Shown here: positions 21,672 to 35,200 of the stretch, one piece after another
Layout of the letters: each line of letters begins with the position of its first letter
Position numbering within the stretch: position 1 is the stretch's first letter
From: Albifimbria verrucaria
Lineage: Eukaryota > Ascomycota > Sordariomycetes > Hypocreales > Stachybotryaceae
DNA: 64,000 nt
NCBI GenBank assembly: GCA_020081605.1
Contig: JAHREC010000018.1
Location: 3,968,001 to 4,032,000, forward strand
Direction of reading: 5' to 3'
Made by a program: the position numbers and the translations under genes
Notes under the pieces: model-generated
What the model was told of the DNA's origin: nothing
The model's database searches: none
What the model saw: only the letters and a program-made list of their open reading frames with translations

Positions 21672-22627
21672 CGGCAAGCTAAATTAATGGAAATCATATC
21701 ACCTTAGGCTTTAACATCATAGCAGAAAGACGAGGACGGGTGTCACGATCATGTAGGCAAGCAGTTGGGTAAACTATGGAGGATATCATTCACGACGGAA
21801 TGCAAGATTGCAGAAAGAATCGGGATCTTGGGCATGAAAGCAATTTGCTTGGCGGGTTACCTTTGAAAAAGCATCATGTACGGGCGTTTGGAATCATCTA
21901 CGGTTGGGCGAGTGATATCAACATCGGGGCTGCAGATATTGTGCCAGTGTTAGGGTGGCTCTATATTTTTTAGACATAGGAACAACTGGATATTCTTCAA
22001 CGTACCAGCAAGCCATTATGAAGCGTGTATACATCCGTTGCGTGACGCTATTGTCTCTGACTGGAGAAAGCATTTTTACTCAAGCAATTGGCAAAGAGCT
22101 TGCCCATATTTCAATAGAAGATATGGTATAATGGCACAAAGACTCGGCATCACTTATCCATGGAACAGGCTCATGCGTGAAAATAGAATGGGGTGCGATA
22201 AATAACTTCTAGATATGAATCGGCATATATACAACCATCTATCATTGATCCCAGATATATACCTTACTGCACCATATCATAAGCTCTCGTTTCTGTTTTT
22301 TCCATCCAAGCGACCAAATGCAAAACCTGACGCCATTTATGATGCACATTGGCATGCAACGATTCATCCGACACAAGCAATTTCCAGTCGGGATGACTGC
22401 TTGGTATTTCAAAGTCCTCAATTCCCTATTGGGCAAATCATCAAGAAGGTAAAGATCAACGCTGTACTCCAAAAACACAAGATACCACGACTCGACTTCA
22501 TTCCGCCCTTTCCTGGACGTGTAGAAAGTAGTCGTGTTGGCAGAAATGTAATAAGTCAGACGATGTAGACCGACAAATAGCTCAGAAGCAGCCAATTTCG
22601 GCCTTAGCAGACAGCACGCTCTTCTGT
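21672..22627. other. Intergenic between convergent genes; no gene seen
   Basis: This 956 bp gap between two stop codons is AT-richer than its surroundings (TATATA words near 22220-22260) and holds two 3' ends. I see no coding region or RNA gene in it. Confidence 0.5.
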
Positions 22628-24107
22628 TTAGGTAATGATGAGATTGTCGAGAGCTATCCTGGCGGCATCAAGTACCTTCCAACACATCCGCTGTTCCTGC
22701 GGCAGTGTTTGGTACATATTACCACACATAACGCCGTGTCGAGATGTGGGCAACTGGCCTGAAGCAACCATCTCGTCCATGACTTCGTGCCGCCTGTTGC
22801 TGCGCTCTTCCAGCATTCGAACTATGTCTCTCAACCCCTGTGTCGGCCTCGGAAGTCCATCATCTGATATCTCGCTTAGCCCGTGAATGTCAAGGCGCAA
22901 AATAGCTCGCATCGTCCTCCGCCAAGTTTCGGGATCGATCGCTCGGTTGTCGAGATCGTGCAGCCGCGGGCATTTGTCTGGCTGTTCTGCGATACTACCC
23001 CAAAGGCCACCAACGTCACGGAGCGAAAACCACATGTTTCGATGGTCTCCCTTTGCTTTGGCTGTCTCTACTTCGATCATGTCCAGAATTGCAACGTAGG
23101 CATTGCAAGCGGTCGGAATCAGAGCTCCAAGGCACATGAAATTCTGGAAAGACTGCATCGGCGGAGCAACAGTAGGGTCTTCGAACAGCATGGGGCTGGA
23201 GCAGTAGGGACAGTTGATGACATCGTAGGCAATCTTCGAAGCGTTTCGAGTAACGCGCATGGCTGCTAAGAGATCTGTGGGCAGGCGGCTGAGTGAGTCC
23301 AATGTCAGGTACAAAGAGGATAGACAGCTGCAGGTAACAGTCGGTATGGCCTTGTAGGTTGGCGCCGGTAACGACTCGGGTGATCCGGCCGAGTTGGACA
23401 TGTCACTCGTTATGGATTCCGCAGGCTCGACAGGCATTGCTTGGTGTTGTGCAGCAAGGTAGCGACCCAGTGTGTGGCTCATGTGCTTCGGTACGTGGAC
23501 GGAATCCTCATCTCGGCCATGAAATTCAATGTTCGTTATCGGTTCAACTCCGCTGTCGAATCCCAAGGGGTAGGGTTGAATGCCAAACCCTGCATCATGT
23601 TGCAAGAATCCGTTGGGGTCCGTCTGTGTGGGCATGGAGTAGGCATCGCTATCCGGGAGCATGTTGACGAAGCCGAGATCTTGGTCGGAATGCTGGGTAT
23701 GGTGTTGACCCATGAGATTGAACGGCATGGGAGCCATGGAGAATGTTGACATGGAGTCATAGCCGGAGAACGGCGGCAGGCTCCCTTGCTCGGAAGAGAG
23801 CCGTTGACGCGGTGAGCTCTGAGAAGGCTCTTCTACCTGGCGCCGCTTGCGCGGACGGCCCATGGGTTTCTGAGGTGAATAGTGGCACGGGATGCGCTCC
23901 CGTCTGCAGCGGTTGCATCCATCGGGCTCCTTAGAACAGGCGAGTTTTCGTGATCCTGAACCACAATCATGTCAGTACGTTTCGGCCCGGGTGCGACAAG
24001 ACCATCGCCATCTAGCAGATGTTTCACATAGACTCACGGCATTCATCGCAAGCACGATGTTTGGTAACCCCGCCCGCGGGCACCGCTTTGGATTGCTTGG
24101 GCGTCAT
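22628..24107 (-). CDS. Zn(II)2Cys6 transcription factor, AflR-like
   Basis: This is a DNA-binding regulator of the Gal4 family. Exons are 24107-24038 and 23955-22628, giving 465 aa with the frame intact. The zinc cluster near residues 16-46 has perfect CX2CX6CX6CX2CX6C spacing (ACDECRSRKLAC then CNRCRRERIPC). It is interrupted by an 82 bp intron after the second cysteine. A basic linker (MGRPRKRRQ, AT-hook-like) follows. The C-terminal half contains SCLSSLYLTLDSL, a CPYCSSP motif and a QSFQNFMCLGAL helix. These resemble the C-terminal domain shared by AflR and other secondary-metabolism regulators; that match is from memory of the family pattern and is moderate. No biosynthetic core gene (PKS, NRPS, terpene cyclase) is visible nearby, so its targets are unknown. 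Confidence 0.8.
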
Positions 24108-25502
24108 GAGGAACGACGGCGGAAATTGGCGAGAGGATTACGCGGATTCGTCGAACAGAGAGTATAGAAGGAAGCAACGTGAATGGCTTAGAAGACGTAG
24201 GAGGCGAGTAACAGTGAACAGGCAAAAAGGCCGCCTTTAGCCTCTGAGAAGAGTATTTGGTAACGGATGTGTTGTGGTTTCTTCTTCAAGACAGAACTGG
24301 ACGGATCTTGTTATAAGAAGTCCGTCAACGGGCCTCCAGCACACGGATCCCAAGAGAAGCAACACGCCCCCTAGGTTGGAATAATCGAAAAGAAAAGAGG
24401 GCTTCGAACAGGGCTCTTGTTGCAAGGGAAGGGTGTGTGCGTGAGAATGCTGTGCTCGATTTCCACGACGGTCCTCGAGAGCCGATGATGGGGTTTGCGG
24501 AGCGCCGACGGAGCGGTAGGCGGGCAGAGACCTGTAAGACACCCGCAGCAGGCCAGGCAGAGGCAACAGACCAGGCCTAGCAAGACAAGGCAGGGCCAGG
24601 CACGGACGGACGAGTTGGAGGGGTACTTTGGTTAGGGCTTGCATTAGCAATCTCCAGTGGTCACCTCACCGCATGCCAGCGCTAGGTCGATGGAGGAAGC
24701 AAGATTGGCGTCTTCAGCCCTGTGAGAAACGAGTGAGGAATCACCCGAGGGGAACCCTTTGCATCACCGCTTCGACTTGTGCCTGTCGGGCTCGCTTTTC
24801 GGCCTCTTCTCCCTCATCCCCCATCCCTGGTAAGGATTCAAGCAGAGGCCACCCTAGGTGAGTGGAGAAGTGGGGTGAGCAGTGGCCGCCCATGGGGGCC
24901 ATCGCCAAAGGCACGCTCCGGCATGTGGGCGGTGTCCGCTGTTTTTCGTCTAAATGGATAAAGGTGGTGATGGCTTCTTTCGTTGGTCTAGTTTTAGATT
25001 CGAATGACGACAGGGACAACAGGATATCCAATTCGCTTTTGGCGGTCGCCGGATTACAGTAAGCCTGGGTGCATGAAGGAGAGCTGAGGCCAAGGCGAGG
25101 AAAGACATGACAAGGCAGCGAAGTACAAAGTAGTAACGTTGGAGAAGGAAATGCTGGCAAGCCGATTACGTCGTCGTTAGTAGGCACCTGCAACCCGGGT
25201 TGGTCAACGGTCGGGCCAAGTACCTTGAGAATTCGGGTGTCGCCAATGTACTTTAAAAAGGGCAATATGATGCGCCATTGTTCCGGTACCTCGCAGTCTG
25301 GGAATCCTGCGGCGTAACTTCCATGGTCTCGCTGTTCATGTACCTACCACTAAGGCACACTAACAGTAGGTTAGGTAGGTCCTACAGTGGGTAGGTGCAA
25401 TTCACCTCCTCGCTGCTAAGCTGAGAATACATTCATCACCCATCTTGTTTTTGTTTCCAAGAATATCATACTACATTAGTAGGTAGGTATGCGTGTTTGC
25501 GT

Positions 25503-25530
25503 ACCTACCTACCTACCTACCTACCTACCT
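25503..25530. repeat. (ACCT)7 microsatellite
   Basis: There are seven exact ACCT units, followed by two imperfect TACCT units. The same core word AGGT/ACCT recurs across the intergenic DNA of this window. Confidence 0.95.
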
Positions 25531-28500
25531 TACCTTACCTAAGGATCTTGCAAAGCTCTCATCCTACGCACGTTTACTCCTCGTTCACTTTTTATTCGCC
25601 TCTGCTGCCAACGCGTCTCGGCTTTGGAGCATGGACCTATGTGTATCACTGATCTGTACTGATAAATGCTCATCTCGATTACTGAGTACCTACCTAGGTA
25701 TGGAGCAGATCTCTCTCTTCCCAAAGTTGCCAGATTGTGCGCGCCCCAGCTCCTCCATCAATTTGGTCCTCGCGCTAATTAATTAACCCACAGCCAAGTG
25801 CTAGGAGGGAGGGGGGTTCTTATGGGGAGTGGTTATTTTTGGCACGAGACTATCTTCATGACCCTTGTCGCTCGGCTGGCAAACTCTCGGCCCACGTTGC
25901 GTGTCGTCTAGAAGGGCACGCGAATCGCCTGCCACGGTAGAAATTCGATTGGGACGCAACGTAACCTCTCTAGGACTGGCGTCGTGCGGCCAGAGACGGT
26001 GCTGCTGGGGAGGGAGAATCGGCGGCTGGACGGAACAAGTCAAAGTCTTGTAAGGAGAACCCGGACTGTTGTCCCAACTTGGTTACGTACCTCTCCAGGG
26101 ACCCCAGAGCAAAATAGCTGAGACTGACACCCATTTCAGGAACCAAGCGCCTGGGCCATTCCTTCATTATAGAGAGCAACTTATTGGGTCCTTGTCGCTA
26201 ATATGTACAAACAGCGCATAGTTACGTCTTGCAGGACCTCGTCCTGGCAAGCCATACGCCCTCTGGTCGTTCTCCCGGTTGACCAACCACAGAGTAGTTG
26301 CCTTTCCCTCGCCGCCTCCGGTTCCAACACCATAGACGTCTCGGTATCAGCTCCGCCGCTCGTATCCCAGGCACCTTGTTAGACAAGACCGAATCAGTCT
26401 GCCTTCCCTGGGCTTCCGCTTGTTATGCCGGCGGGCGGGAGGCGGACAAGGCTATCCAGCATGGCTTCCCTCGGCTCCACGGTCCCCTACTCTCAACGCC
26501 ACGGCCCTTACAGATCACGGCAATGCCTGCAAAGACCCATGCTCCTGGACGGGGCCCGCCGCAGCCCGCGGTGCCATGCCACACGGACTATGTACGCACA
26601 ACATCAGGCGGCTCTTGTCATCTTTCTGGAACCGTGATGCAAGCTGAACCAGTTCCGGATCTGACGCATGGGTTGCCTGACGAGACTTGCTGCCTCACAC
26701 GCTCTCGCTTAGAGGCCAACCTTATGTCACGTTGCGGCTCAAAATCTTGGGACTTTGGTGACCGGGGTGCTGGCTCTGGACATCGTCATGGCCAATCAAC
26801 CGTCCACAACCCCTGAGCGGCCGCCGTCAACCCTTGCCCACCCCTTCTCACATCGGCATGAGCAGCAAGCAACCTTCTTTTCACCGACCAAGTCGGCTGG
26901 GTGGCTAACCCGCTTTGGGTTGTTATAAACGCCGTCGGTTGACCTGTGCCAATCAATTTTAGTTGGCCCAGCTTCGAGTACAACGTCTATTTGCGACGTT
27001 TTGGGAAGTTGTATCTCTCATCGCTTTAACAAGTCGTCTTTTTATCTTCTCCTGGCTCAAGCTGAGAGTTATTTAGGCCCAATGATGGCTAATTAGTTGC
27101 GGTGCAAAAGTTCTGCTCTAACTTAGTCCTTGTGGGTAAGCAGTCAGCTACGCCGTTTAGCACCAGAGCCAATGACGATAACGTTATTAACTTTGTCTGC
27201 TGGCTCCTTGCAGCCCATACAACCATGGGTTATCGAGTCTCGGCGTTAAGTGAAACGCACATAGTCAGTTCCGCTCTGTCATTCCGTCTTCTCGACAGCT
27301 CTGCCGGGCCAGTCTCTCCGCACGCTGCCTTTCCGCCTCACAAGAAGGCTGCCATCAGTGATCTGCCAGACCCCTCATGCCCCGCTGGTCCATTGTTCCC
27401 CCACCGTTGTCCAACGTTCTACAGTACAGGCCTCTTTTTAGTAATCTTGCCTACCGCCTATCTAATGCCGCGAGACCAGGGCTATGGATGGGGTCATCAC
27501 TAGGAACTGGAGCAGGGCCAGCAACTGGAGCAGGGGTGGGTGAGTGTTTAATTGGCATCTTAGCATCGGTATTCGGCTCTCCAATCCTGGTAACCCGACG
27601 TGCTGCACTGATTGGCCTGATTACGAGCACACCAGAGGAGTCCTAGTTCAACTCGACAGCTTCGTCAACGGATCTGTAAGAACGTTGTGAGGTCTCAAGA
27701 GTGGCCCATTGGTTGTTTCAGTTCCATGTCCAGTGAGGCTAAAGCCCTTGCATTTTCATTCTGGATTAGGGGAATAATCATTATCCTCTCTCATTGGATA
27801 TTCATCAAGTTTCAGTAACCAGCGGCGATGAATCACCAAGTCTTGCCGTCGTCTACTTGACCAATCAATACTGTGCTGCAGGCACCTTGACTTCGTTATG
27901 AGCCTGCATACAGACTTTTGTAAGTTATTGATCTATTTTGAGTCGTACCCTGTTCCCGGAGGCCAGCTGGGCAGAGGGTGGGGTGTGCGTGGGTGGTGAT
28001 AAGAGCCCTACAAGGCTTGACGGCATGCCTCTTGCCACGCGGTGATGGATGCAAGGCTCCCGCCGTTTATCATAACTCACCGAGGAGGCCTGCACGCTGT
28101 GGAGATATCAGGGCAGGGGATGTACTAAGCTCCGGATGGCCTCCAAGCTCTCCGCGTTCTGGGCCGAACCTGGATTGGTCAGTCTATGAACGCACGATCA
28201 CTTACATCTTGAAGGCTATCGGATGTATGCTTGATCTAGGCCAAATATAACTTGACAGGAATAGAAGCTATCGAGGGGATGAGGGTCTGAGCGGCTTTCC
28301 GGATATTACGCCGTTTGCCAAGCTCTGCCCTTCCCAGATCTCGTGTTAATAGTTTGGTCCACGTGGGATAATTGGACTCAAAAGTGTCATTTCATTCTCC
28401 GTTCTCTTCAGGCCCTGCAATTTTCTTCTTTGGACGTTCTCATTGGCTTCTCCTGGTGTCATGGGTTGATACTACCGAAGTGAGTGATATACTATGTCAG

Positions 28501-29727
28501 TGCTACGCAGACACCAGCCAGGCAGTCCTCACTCAAAGATCTACAATGACTGGATGCATCCTTACCGCTAACAGGCATCTCATGTGGACCAATATAGCCC
28601 AAATTATGTCGCATTCCAGCCTGAGAGGGCCCGTGACAGACGCATTGCAGATACCCTCGCTAAAGGGCCGGCGTGATGGGCCTCTGAAGTCCTATCTCTC
28701 TGTTTCTTTACCCACCCCTCCTCGACTGACCATGAGCTGAAAATACATCCAGGCTCTAATGAACTTTCGTATGTCCCTCAGGGAGGACCGACCAAGAATA
28801 GTCGGCTTGAGGATCTAGACTGATCCTCTTGTCCTTGAGCAATGTTGCCGAGTGTATTAGCCGAGTCAAGGTGTGGACTTTAGACCGGACTTCCTTTCCG
28901 AAACTGTTGTCATGATTCGAGATTAGGAGCAGACGATTATCAACAGTCGATATTAGCAGGTTGCAATTGCTACCTGTGGTTTACTGGCAGTATATTGTGT
29001 TTCTATCGAGATATGGTGTTCCTTGCTTGTAGAACACAGCTTTTGGAAACTGCAATTCGGGAGATAAAGCACGCAACCAAGAGCTAGTGATTGCACTAAA
29101 CATGGCTCCAGAGTGTGCGTTTGGCTTCGTAAGTGACGGGCATGTTTCCGAAGTGATTACCGGTCAGGACGTTAGTGAAGGGCCGTCCCGGGTCGTTCGC
29201 GACGTCTTGTTACCACGACGGGCTATGCTAAACAGACCTCTGCAGGGCCGTAAGTGAGGCAAACGTGAGATTAGTAGCGGCTCAAGTGTCAAGACTCGAT
29301 TGGTAGCGCGCATGTGAGACGCTTCTTGGTTGATTGCACGTGCGTCTTGTTGTAAGTGTGCTGTCGAGTTTGGTCGCCAAGAGTTGGCGACGGCCTTGCA
29401 GAAATAGGAAACCTCGTCGGTAGGCGGTGTCAGAGTCTTCTGGAAGCCCCATCGGCGGGGCAAACGTCTGGTTATAACGCATCCAGCGGGTTCGGGAGAA
29501 ACGTGGTGTTCGAAACCGGCCGTTGGTCTCGGGCCTTAAGGACGTGTTTCTAGACGTGATGAGGCTAAAGCATGATTCGAGTGTGGGCCCCAGTCTCAAC
29601 TCCCGGAGCGGCAGTCGAGCTCGGCTGAGACAAACAAGTGCTGAATAAGTGAAGCGAGCGGATAGGCGACGTCGGGGTTTGCCTGTTGTTCCGAGTCCAA
29701 CGGAAGGTTGTGACAGCAATGGAGAGA

Positions 29728-29752
29728 GTGTGAGTGTGAGTGTGATTGTGAG
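29728..29752. repeat. Imperfect (GTGTGA)n repeat
   Basis: A short run of GTGTGA/GTGTGATT units lies in the gap upstream of the MBOAT gene. Confidence 0.8.
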
Positions 29753-29880
29753 TCGGGGTATCTAAGCCACCGTATAGTAAGTAATCTGGATGTCTGTGAC
29801 GCCGACGCGTGACTTTGGTGGCAACACTGCCCAAAATAGTGAGTGCACTATAGCCCGAAAACATAAAGTTACACATATTA

Positions 29881-29906
29881 AAAAATATATATATACTATA
29901 TATATT
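29881..29906. repeat. AT-rich alternating stretch
   Basis: An (AT)n-like segment with an internal ATATACTATATAT inverted arrangement, about 500 bp upstream of the MBOAT start. It may be a weak cruciform or promoter element. Confidence 0.7.
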
Positions 29907-30401
29907 AACAACATTAATGGAAGCAAATAGACCACTACGATACCTCTCCCATTCACAAACAGGGCTGACGGTTCGTCGTTGCGCCTCTTCACGTGGGTGC
30001 TCTTTGACGTCACGCGAAAAAAAAATGTCTTGTAGCCCGTCACGTCGGCTCAAGCGCCATCCGGCTAGTTAGTCTCAGGGTCTTCATCAAACATAGTTGA
30101 CACTCGCCAGGCCAGGCCACCGCTGGGACAACGGACGAGAAAACCCGACTGTCGCTTGCTGTCTTGCATGTGAGACCTTCGCTTTCGCTTTTGTCCTCAT
30201 GCTTCGCGCTCGTAGATAAAGGACCGACGTCGCCTGCCCTGGGCCTTTCAGCATGGGTAGACAATGCCACCATCATCACACTAAGCACAAGGAACAGTCG
30301 CCACCCTCAACACAACTCGCACGGGGCCAACCTCCCTTCTGCAACTAAGAGCCTCTGCCCGTCTCTTGTTCGGTTCTCAAGATCCAAACAAGGCCGCAGA
30401 C

Positions 30402-32121
30402 ATGTGGTCCACCGGTCTGTATCCGGTCACTATCAGCGTGTCTGACGCCCTACTCACCACCGCCGAGTTGCGCCAAAGGACGTATCAAGGCATTCACGAT
30501 GCCTTTGACCAAGCCGTCGCCGATGGACGTGCCTCGCCCTTTTTCCTCCCCTCGCGGCTCTCGGCCCCTTCCTGTTGCCAACCATCTGGCTTGTCATCCC
30601 CACACCCATCGCCCCTGGCTATACAACATGCGCTGGTTCGTTGCTGCCGCCATCGTCGCCGTCGACCTCGACCTCATACGTTGGGCACGAAGTCCCCAGT
30701 CCGCCATAGCATATGCCGTCGGCGTCATAGCTGTCTGGGGCATACTGACCACTCTGAACCTCCTCATCTGGACCCGGCCCCAATTCGATGCTGCCCGGGT
30801 CATTCGGAGGCGCAAGTCGCTCATGGTGACTGGCGCTGGGTGCGACGAGAAGGCGTCTATCAAGAACGAGCTGCGCAAGATGGAGGATTCCAAGCCGATG
30901 GTTCAACCCGGAGGCACCCCGGAGAGGATGGGGGCGATGAGGAGTACGAGTATGTTTGGGAGCCATTCCCCGAAGACGGACCATTGCTGAACCGTATTTA
31001 CTGGGCGTTGGGGCTTCTCATAAGCTTCAGAGGAGTCGGTAAGTGCATCCTCACACAGTCCTCTTGTCCAGAACGGGCGGCGGGTACATGTTCCGTAATT
31101 GTTTGGCTGACACGCTTTCAACAGGCTGGAACTGGTGGTCGACGTCACTACCTCACCCGAAGATCCCTAAGGAGATTCGGTTTGGGACCCAGTCGACGTC
31201 AAGAGCATACCTACAGTATCCAGGAGCGGCTTCACACGTGCCAATACAGAGTGCGAGTTCCTAAGGGCCCGTCTCCTACGGTTTGCTATTGCATACCTGA
31301 TCCTCGACTTCATCGGCATCTACAGCTCCATGGATCCTTACTTCACCTTAGGTCGCCCCACCGCTCACCTCGCCCTTCCTACCCATCTACAGTCTATCCC
31401 GCCTTGGCTGATTTACACATACCGGAACATCTTCACTGTCACTGCAATCTATTGTGCAATGGCAGCCTGTACTGCTGTAAACGATCTATTCCAGTTTTAT
31501 GTCTTCCGGCACTTCAGCCCCATTTACGGTGAGCTGTGGATGTATGCCGATATCAACGGCCCATTCAGTTCAGTCCTCGACCATGGCCTTGCCGGTTTTT
31601 GGGGCCGCCTATGGCACCAATCATTCCGAGTCCCTTTCGCGGCTCCCGTAACGTACTTTGTGCGCCATGGTTACCTCACGAGGGGTACCGGGCTAGGTAC
31701 TGCCATGTACATGATCATAGCCTTTGTCCAGTCAGGTTGGCTCCATGTTGCAGGAAGCTACACTACGATCCCTGAGACTCGGCCGTGGCGACCCATGGCC
31801 TTCTTCATTCTTCAAAGCGTTGGCATATTGATTCAGCAAAGCTTCATAGCAGTTACAAAGAATGTAGTGCCCAAAGACTGCCAACTAGTCTCCCGAGTGG
31901 TCAATGCATTATATGCGCTGGTATGGTTGAATATCACGGGCTTTTTGCTCGCCGATGACCTCGTAGCAGGAGGTATCTGGCTTATGCAGAGTACTATCTT
32001 CTCTGTCTTCCGAATGGTGGGTCTTGGCCAGCCTGGTGAACACCTATGGCGTGCCGACTTCACAGGCTTCGCGACGTTACATGGCGATGGAAAGTGGTGG
32101 CAGCGCGGCGTTTCAATATGA
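30402..32121 (+). CDS. MBOAT / wax-synthase-like membrane O-acyltransferase
   Basis: This family transfers acyl (often acetyl) groups to alcohols. Fungal members include tailoring enzymes of terpenoid and trichothecene pathways as well as genes outside clusters. Exons are 30402-31038 and 31125-32121, giving 545 aa after four repairs. Several hydrophobic spans are visible: FLPLAALGPFLLPTIWLVIP, AVGVIAVWGILTTLNLLIW, LLRFAIAYLILDFIGIY and others towards the C-terminus. The GVGWNWW motif at the exon junction and the Arg/Ser-rich region after it fit the fungal wax-synthase-like group. The catalytic histidine region is best placed at FWGRLWHQSFR, the hallmark FW.R.WHQ.FR. The start at 30402 gives a long plausible N-terminus. 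C bases are missing near 30545, 30610, 30920 and 31190. The substrate is unknown. Confidence 0.85.
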
Positions 32122-32220
32122 GATGCCACGGAGCTCTGCTATCTTACAGCAAATTTAGCTATTTATTTATTGTTCCCAACTGTTGACAGCGTACAGTTGA
32201 AGCGGACTCGCTGGACCGAG

Positions 32221-35200
32221 TCAACCCTTTTCTACCTGTAGCCAGGAGACAACCTCTGTATATCTTGCCTGTCTTTTATGCATGACTTTGAAAAATGCAG
32301 CGTATGCAATCCTAGAATTGTTAGATTTAGATTCATAGATTAGACTGTCTACTAATAGAGTGTTTGAACTTACGAGGCAACTTGGCTCTTCCTGATCTTG
32401 CATTGATAATCTTGATATCAGGATTTCCTCGACTGCCCCGTCAAAAGGAGATACGCCAGATCAATAACTTTAGTAACAGTCCCTATACCGGTGCGATACC
32501 AAACTTGTTAGAGTCCAAATTTGCATTCGTACTTATGAGGGATAACGGCTAGTATGTACGCACTGATAACAAGGTCCTTTGAGGGTTGCTTCGTGGTGGG
32601 AAGGCATCTCATGTAGGCCCACATCTTAGTCGCAGTCTCTTCAAAGGCCTCCGAAAGAGACCTAAGCACTCTCTTCGTAGAGTTGTGAGAGGTGTCAAAA
32701 ACATGAGGTGCGATTGAATTTTGAAAGCGTCTTTAAGAGATTAGCAGCTTCCGGGTTCTCAACTAGGGGTCTAAAACTCACTGAGAACCTTCCTCTGGAA
32801 ATTCTGGCCTGGCAGATGGCCGAAATCTACGGTGAGTGAATTGAATACGTCTGTAACTTCTTCAGTATTTAGTGATTTCAAAAGCAGAGATGCTGGGCTC
32901 ACATGTTCCAAGGTCCTTCGTTCGGTCTTTGCTGATCTCTAGCGTATTGCAGTCGATGAGCGTACCGCAGTATGGAAAGCCCTGATCAGTTGCAATTTTC
33001 TGCACTTCTTGGCCATCTATACGCATTTCAAAATTGACGAGTGTTTTTGAATGATTCACAGTAACCCCATAAGCGGGAATTCCTTGGTGCATCGTCTCTA
33101 CAAATCTTGTGGCTTTCGATTTATCCAAGGTTATGAGCAGAAAATCGTCAATGAGGCGAAGCAGCAAGCAGTCTGGCGAAAGTAGGAATGCTAGATGTGT
33201 TGCCTCAAGGTCTGCGTAAAAGTAGTTGCAAAGGAAAGACGAGAGCACTGAGCCCTGAGGAATTCCGACCTTTTGTCGGTAGTACTTCTTACCAACTTTA
33301 ACAAGGTTTTGTTGAACATGTTGAGTCAAGAGATTCAAGAGCGCTTTGGTGTTTTGTCTGTGTTGTACTGAGCTGTTGATGAATAGAGTATTTCGTTTCT
33401 TGACAGCCAATTGACCATTGAGCTGATGCAGAAAGTTGAAGTTTCTGTCTTCTCCAGAAGAAGCAGTTGAGTGCCACCTCCTTATTGGTTTCGTGAAGTA
33501 ATCACTGTCAGCCAATAATGATCGCTCACCTGGCTTGACCTCGGCGTGCTTCATGATAATGTAGCTTTTATGTCTCGGCACGCTACTCATCAACTGCGTA
33601 ACTGCCTCTTGAGGGATAGTATCGAATGCAGCTTGCACGTCGACTTTGGCAAAGAAGAATGGTTCATCTTTGAGGTTAAAGCTGTGCCTGAAGCGTTTTA
33701 TTTTGTTGTATATATCGCTAATAGAGAACATAGTTGAACCGAGCCTTGAAGGATTTGTGTTCTGAATCCTTGTCAGTACGGGAGCTGAATCTTATGGGAC
33801 AGTGGGACTTACCTTTTCGAGTTTCAACATGGTATGGACTGGTCCGAGTACTGAATTGATGCTGGGGCCCAGAATTTTCGACTGTGTTGTCATCATTTGC
33901 CTCCTTCGAAGATTTGTGATGGATCTTAAACGATTGCCCTTCGGCAGCAAACGAACCTGGCTGTAACCCAACTTTCTTGAGGCTAGGATACGACGCACGT
34001 CGTCTAATTTCACTTCTTCCAGCATGGTTTGCTTGAGTAGCCTCATCGTGGGCTCGGCCACCTTTCTCCACACATCATGGCGGAAAAAGAAAACCTGATA
34101 ACGGTGAGCATTTGACTCTGTTACGTAGAAATTATTCCTTATGAGAGGCATCAAAAGGAGTCGAAAACGAAGTACAAGAACTCATGAAATATCTCGAGCC
34201 GTTTAACTGTATCTGTTTGACAGGATTTCTCCCTTGATGGCCGGGTCCTAGAAGCCAATCAATGGCAGTGGTCTGCAATGACATTAGATAACACAGTCAA
34301 TGGTTCACAATAGCCTGATCCTCCATACCTTGATGTCCTGGCTTATCTCAAACAAAGACATGGTCTCGAAACGCCTCAGCCTGATGAAATGGTCCACTTT
34401 GCGAAGAAAGGCAGCTTTGTTTTGTGATCCTATATCTCCATCTCCCCAAAAAGCGTTGGGTATGATCTTGGACAAAACAGCCTGACAGAAGGCAGACACT
34501 TGAAAGATTGGAGTGGCCATCTCTACGATGTCTGTGTCCTTTGGTGGAATCTGTCCTTCAGATTGCCGTTCAGTGGAACGGTTTGTCTGGTCAATTGATG
34601 CTTGGGGTTGACTGGCAGTGACTGAGGGTTTTTACGCTCTTCCTTGTTGACTTCTTGCAAGGCTGATATCTCCTTTGCTTGTCCAAACTAGAGGGGCAGT
34701 AATGTCGAAGCAGCTGGTTGTAAGAACAACGAGTGTGCAATGTTCGTAGTTTTGGACAAGCTCCCTTGCAGAACCTCTCAATCTTTTTGGTAGTTTTGGA
34801 AGCCCATTTTTGGAAGCTCGACTTTTCCGTGAGATTTCTGCTATTTCGTCCTCGCGTATCGTGTAGTCATGAAACTTTTGTGCCGTCTTCGAATGGTCGA
34901 CAGCAGAGGTGAAAACATTATGCAATCCAAACTGTCGAGGAAACATATACATCATCACCTTCACAGTTCTGTAGTCATCATCTTGTTCGACATCTGGAGC
35001 TTCATCAGTTGCGCCTGATCCATGCACTTCTGTTGTATGTGCACATCGATTCAAAATATCTGTGCCGCGTTAGAATAGGCATTTAGAAGCGTGAGAGGAA
35101 ACCCATACGAAGATGCTTGAAACCAAATCGAACAGAACCATGTGCATTCAAAGCAGGTTTGGCATAAAATATTCTACTCCTCACGAGAGTGACAGCCGAA

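Larger units (their letters stand above)
24108..30401. other. 6.3 kb gene-free region
   Basis: No open frame here shows family similarity, and the longest frames (about 170 codons) look random in composition. The tract contains an (ACCT)7 run, AGGTA/TACCT palindromic words near 25340-25400 and 25690, a GTGTGA repeat at 29728-29752 and an AT dinucleotide stretch at 29881-29906. Base composition looks ordinary, without the AT-rich, TpA-rich signature of repeat-induced mutation. It may hold long promoters for the flanking regulator and MBOAT genes or decayed DNA. Confidence 0.5.

Noticed and set aside
25503..25530. CRISPR-like or satellite array
   Set aside because: Plain ACCT microsatellite with no spacers.
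29282..29719. 145-codon minus-strand frame with Arg/Ser-rich sequence
   Set aside because: No domain, no conservation signal and overlap with simple-sequence DNA.
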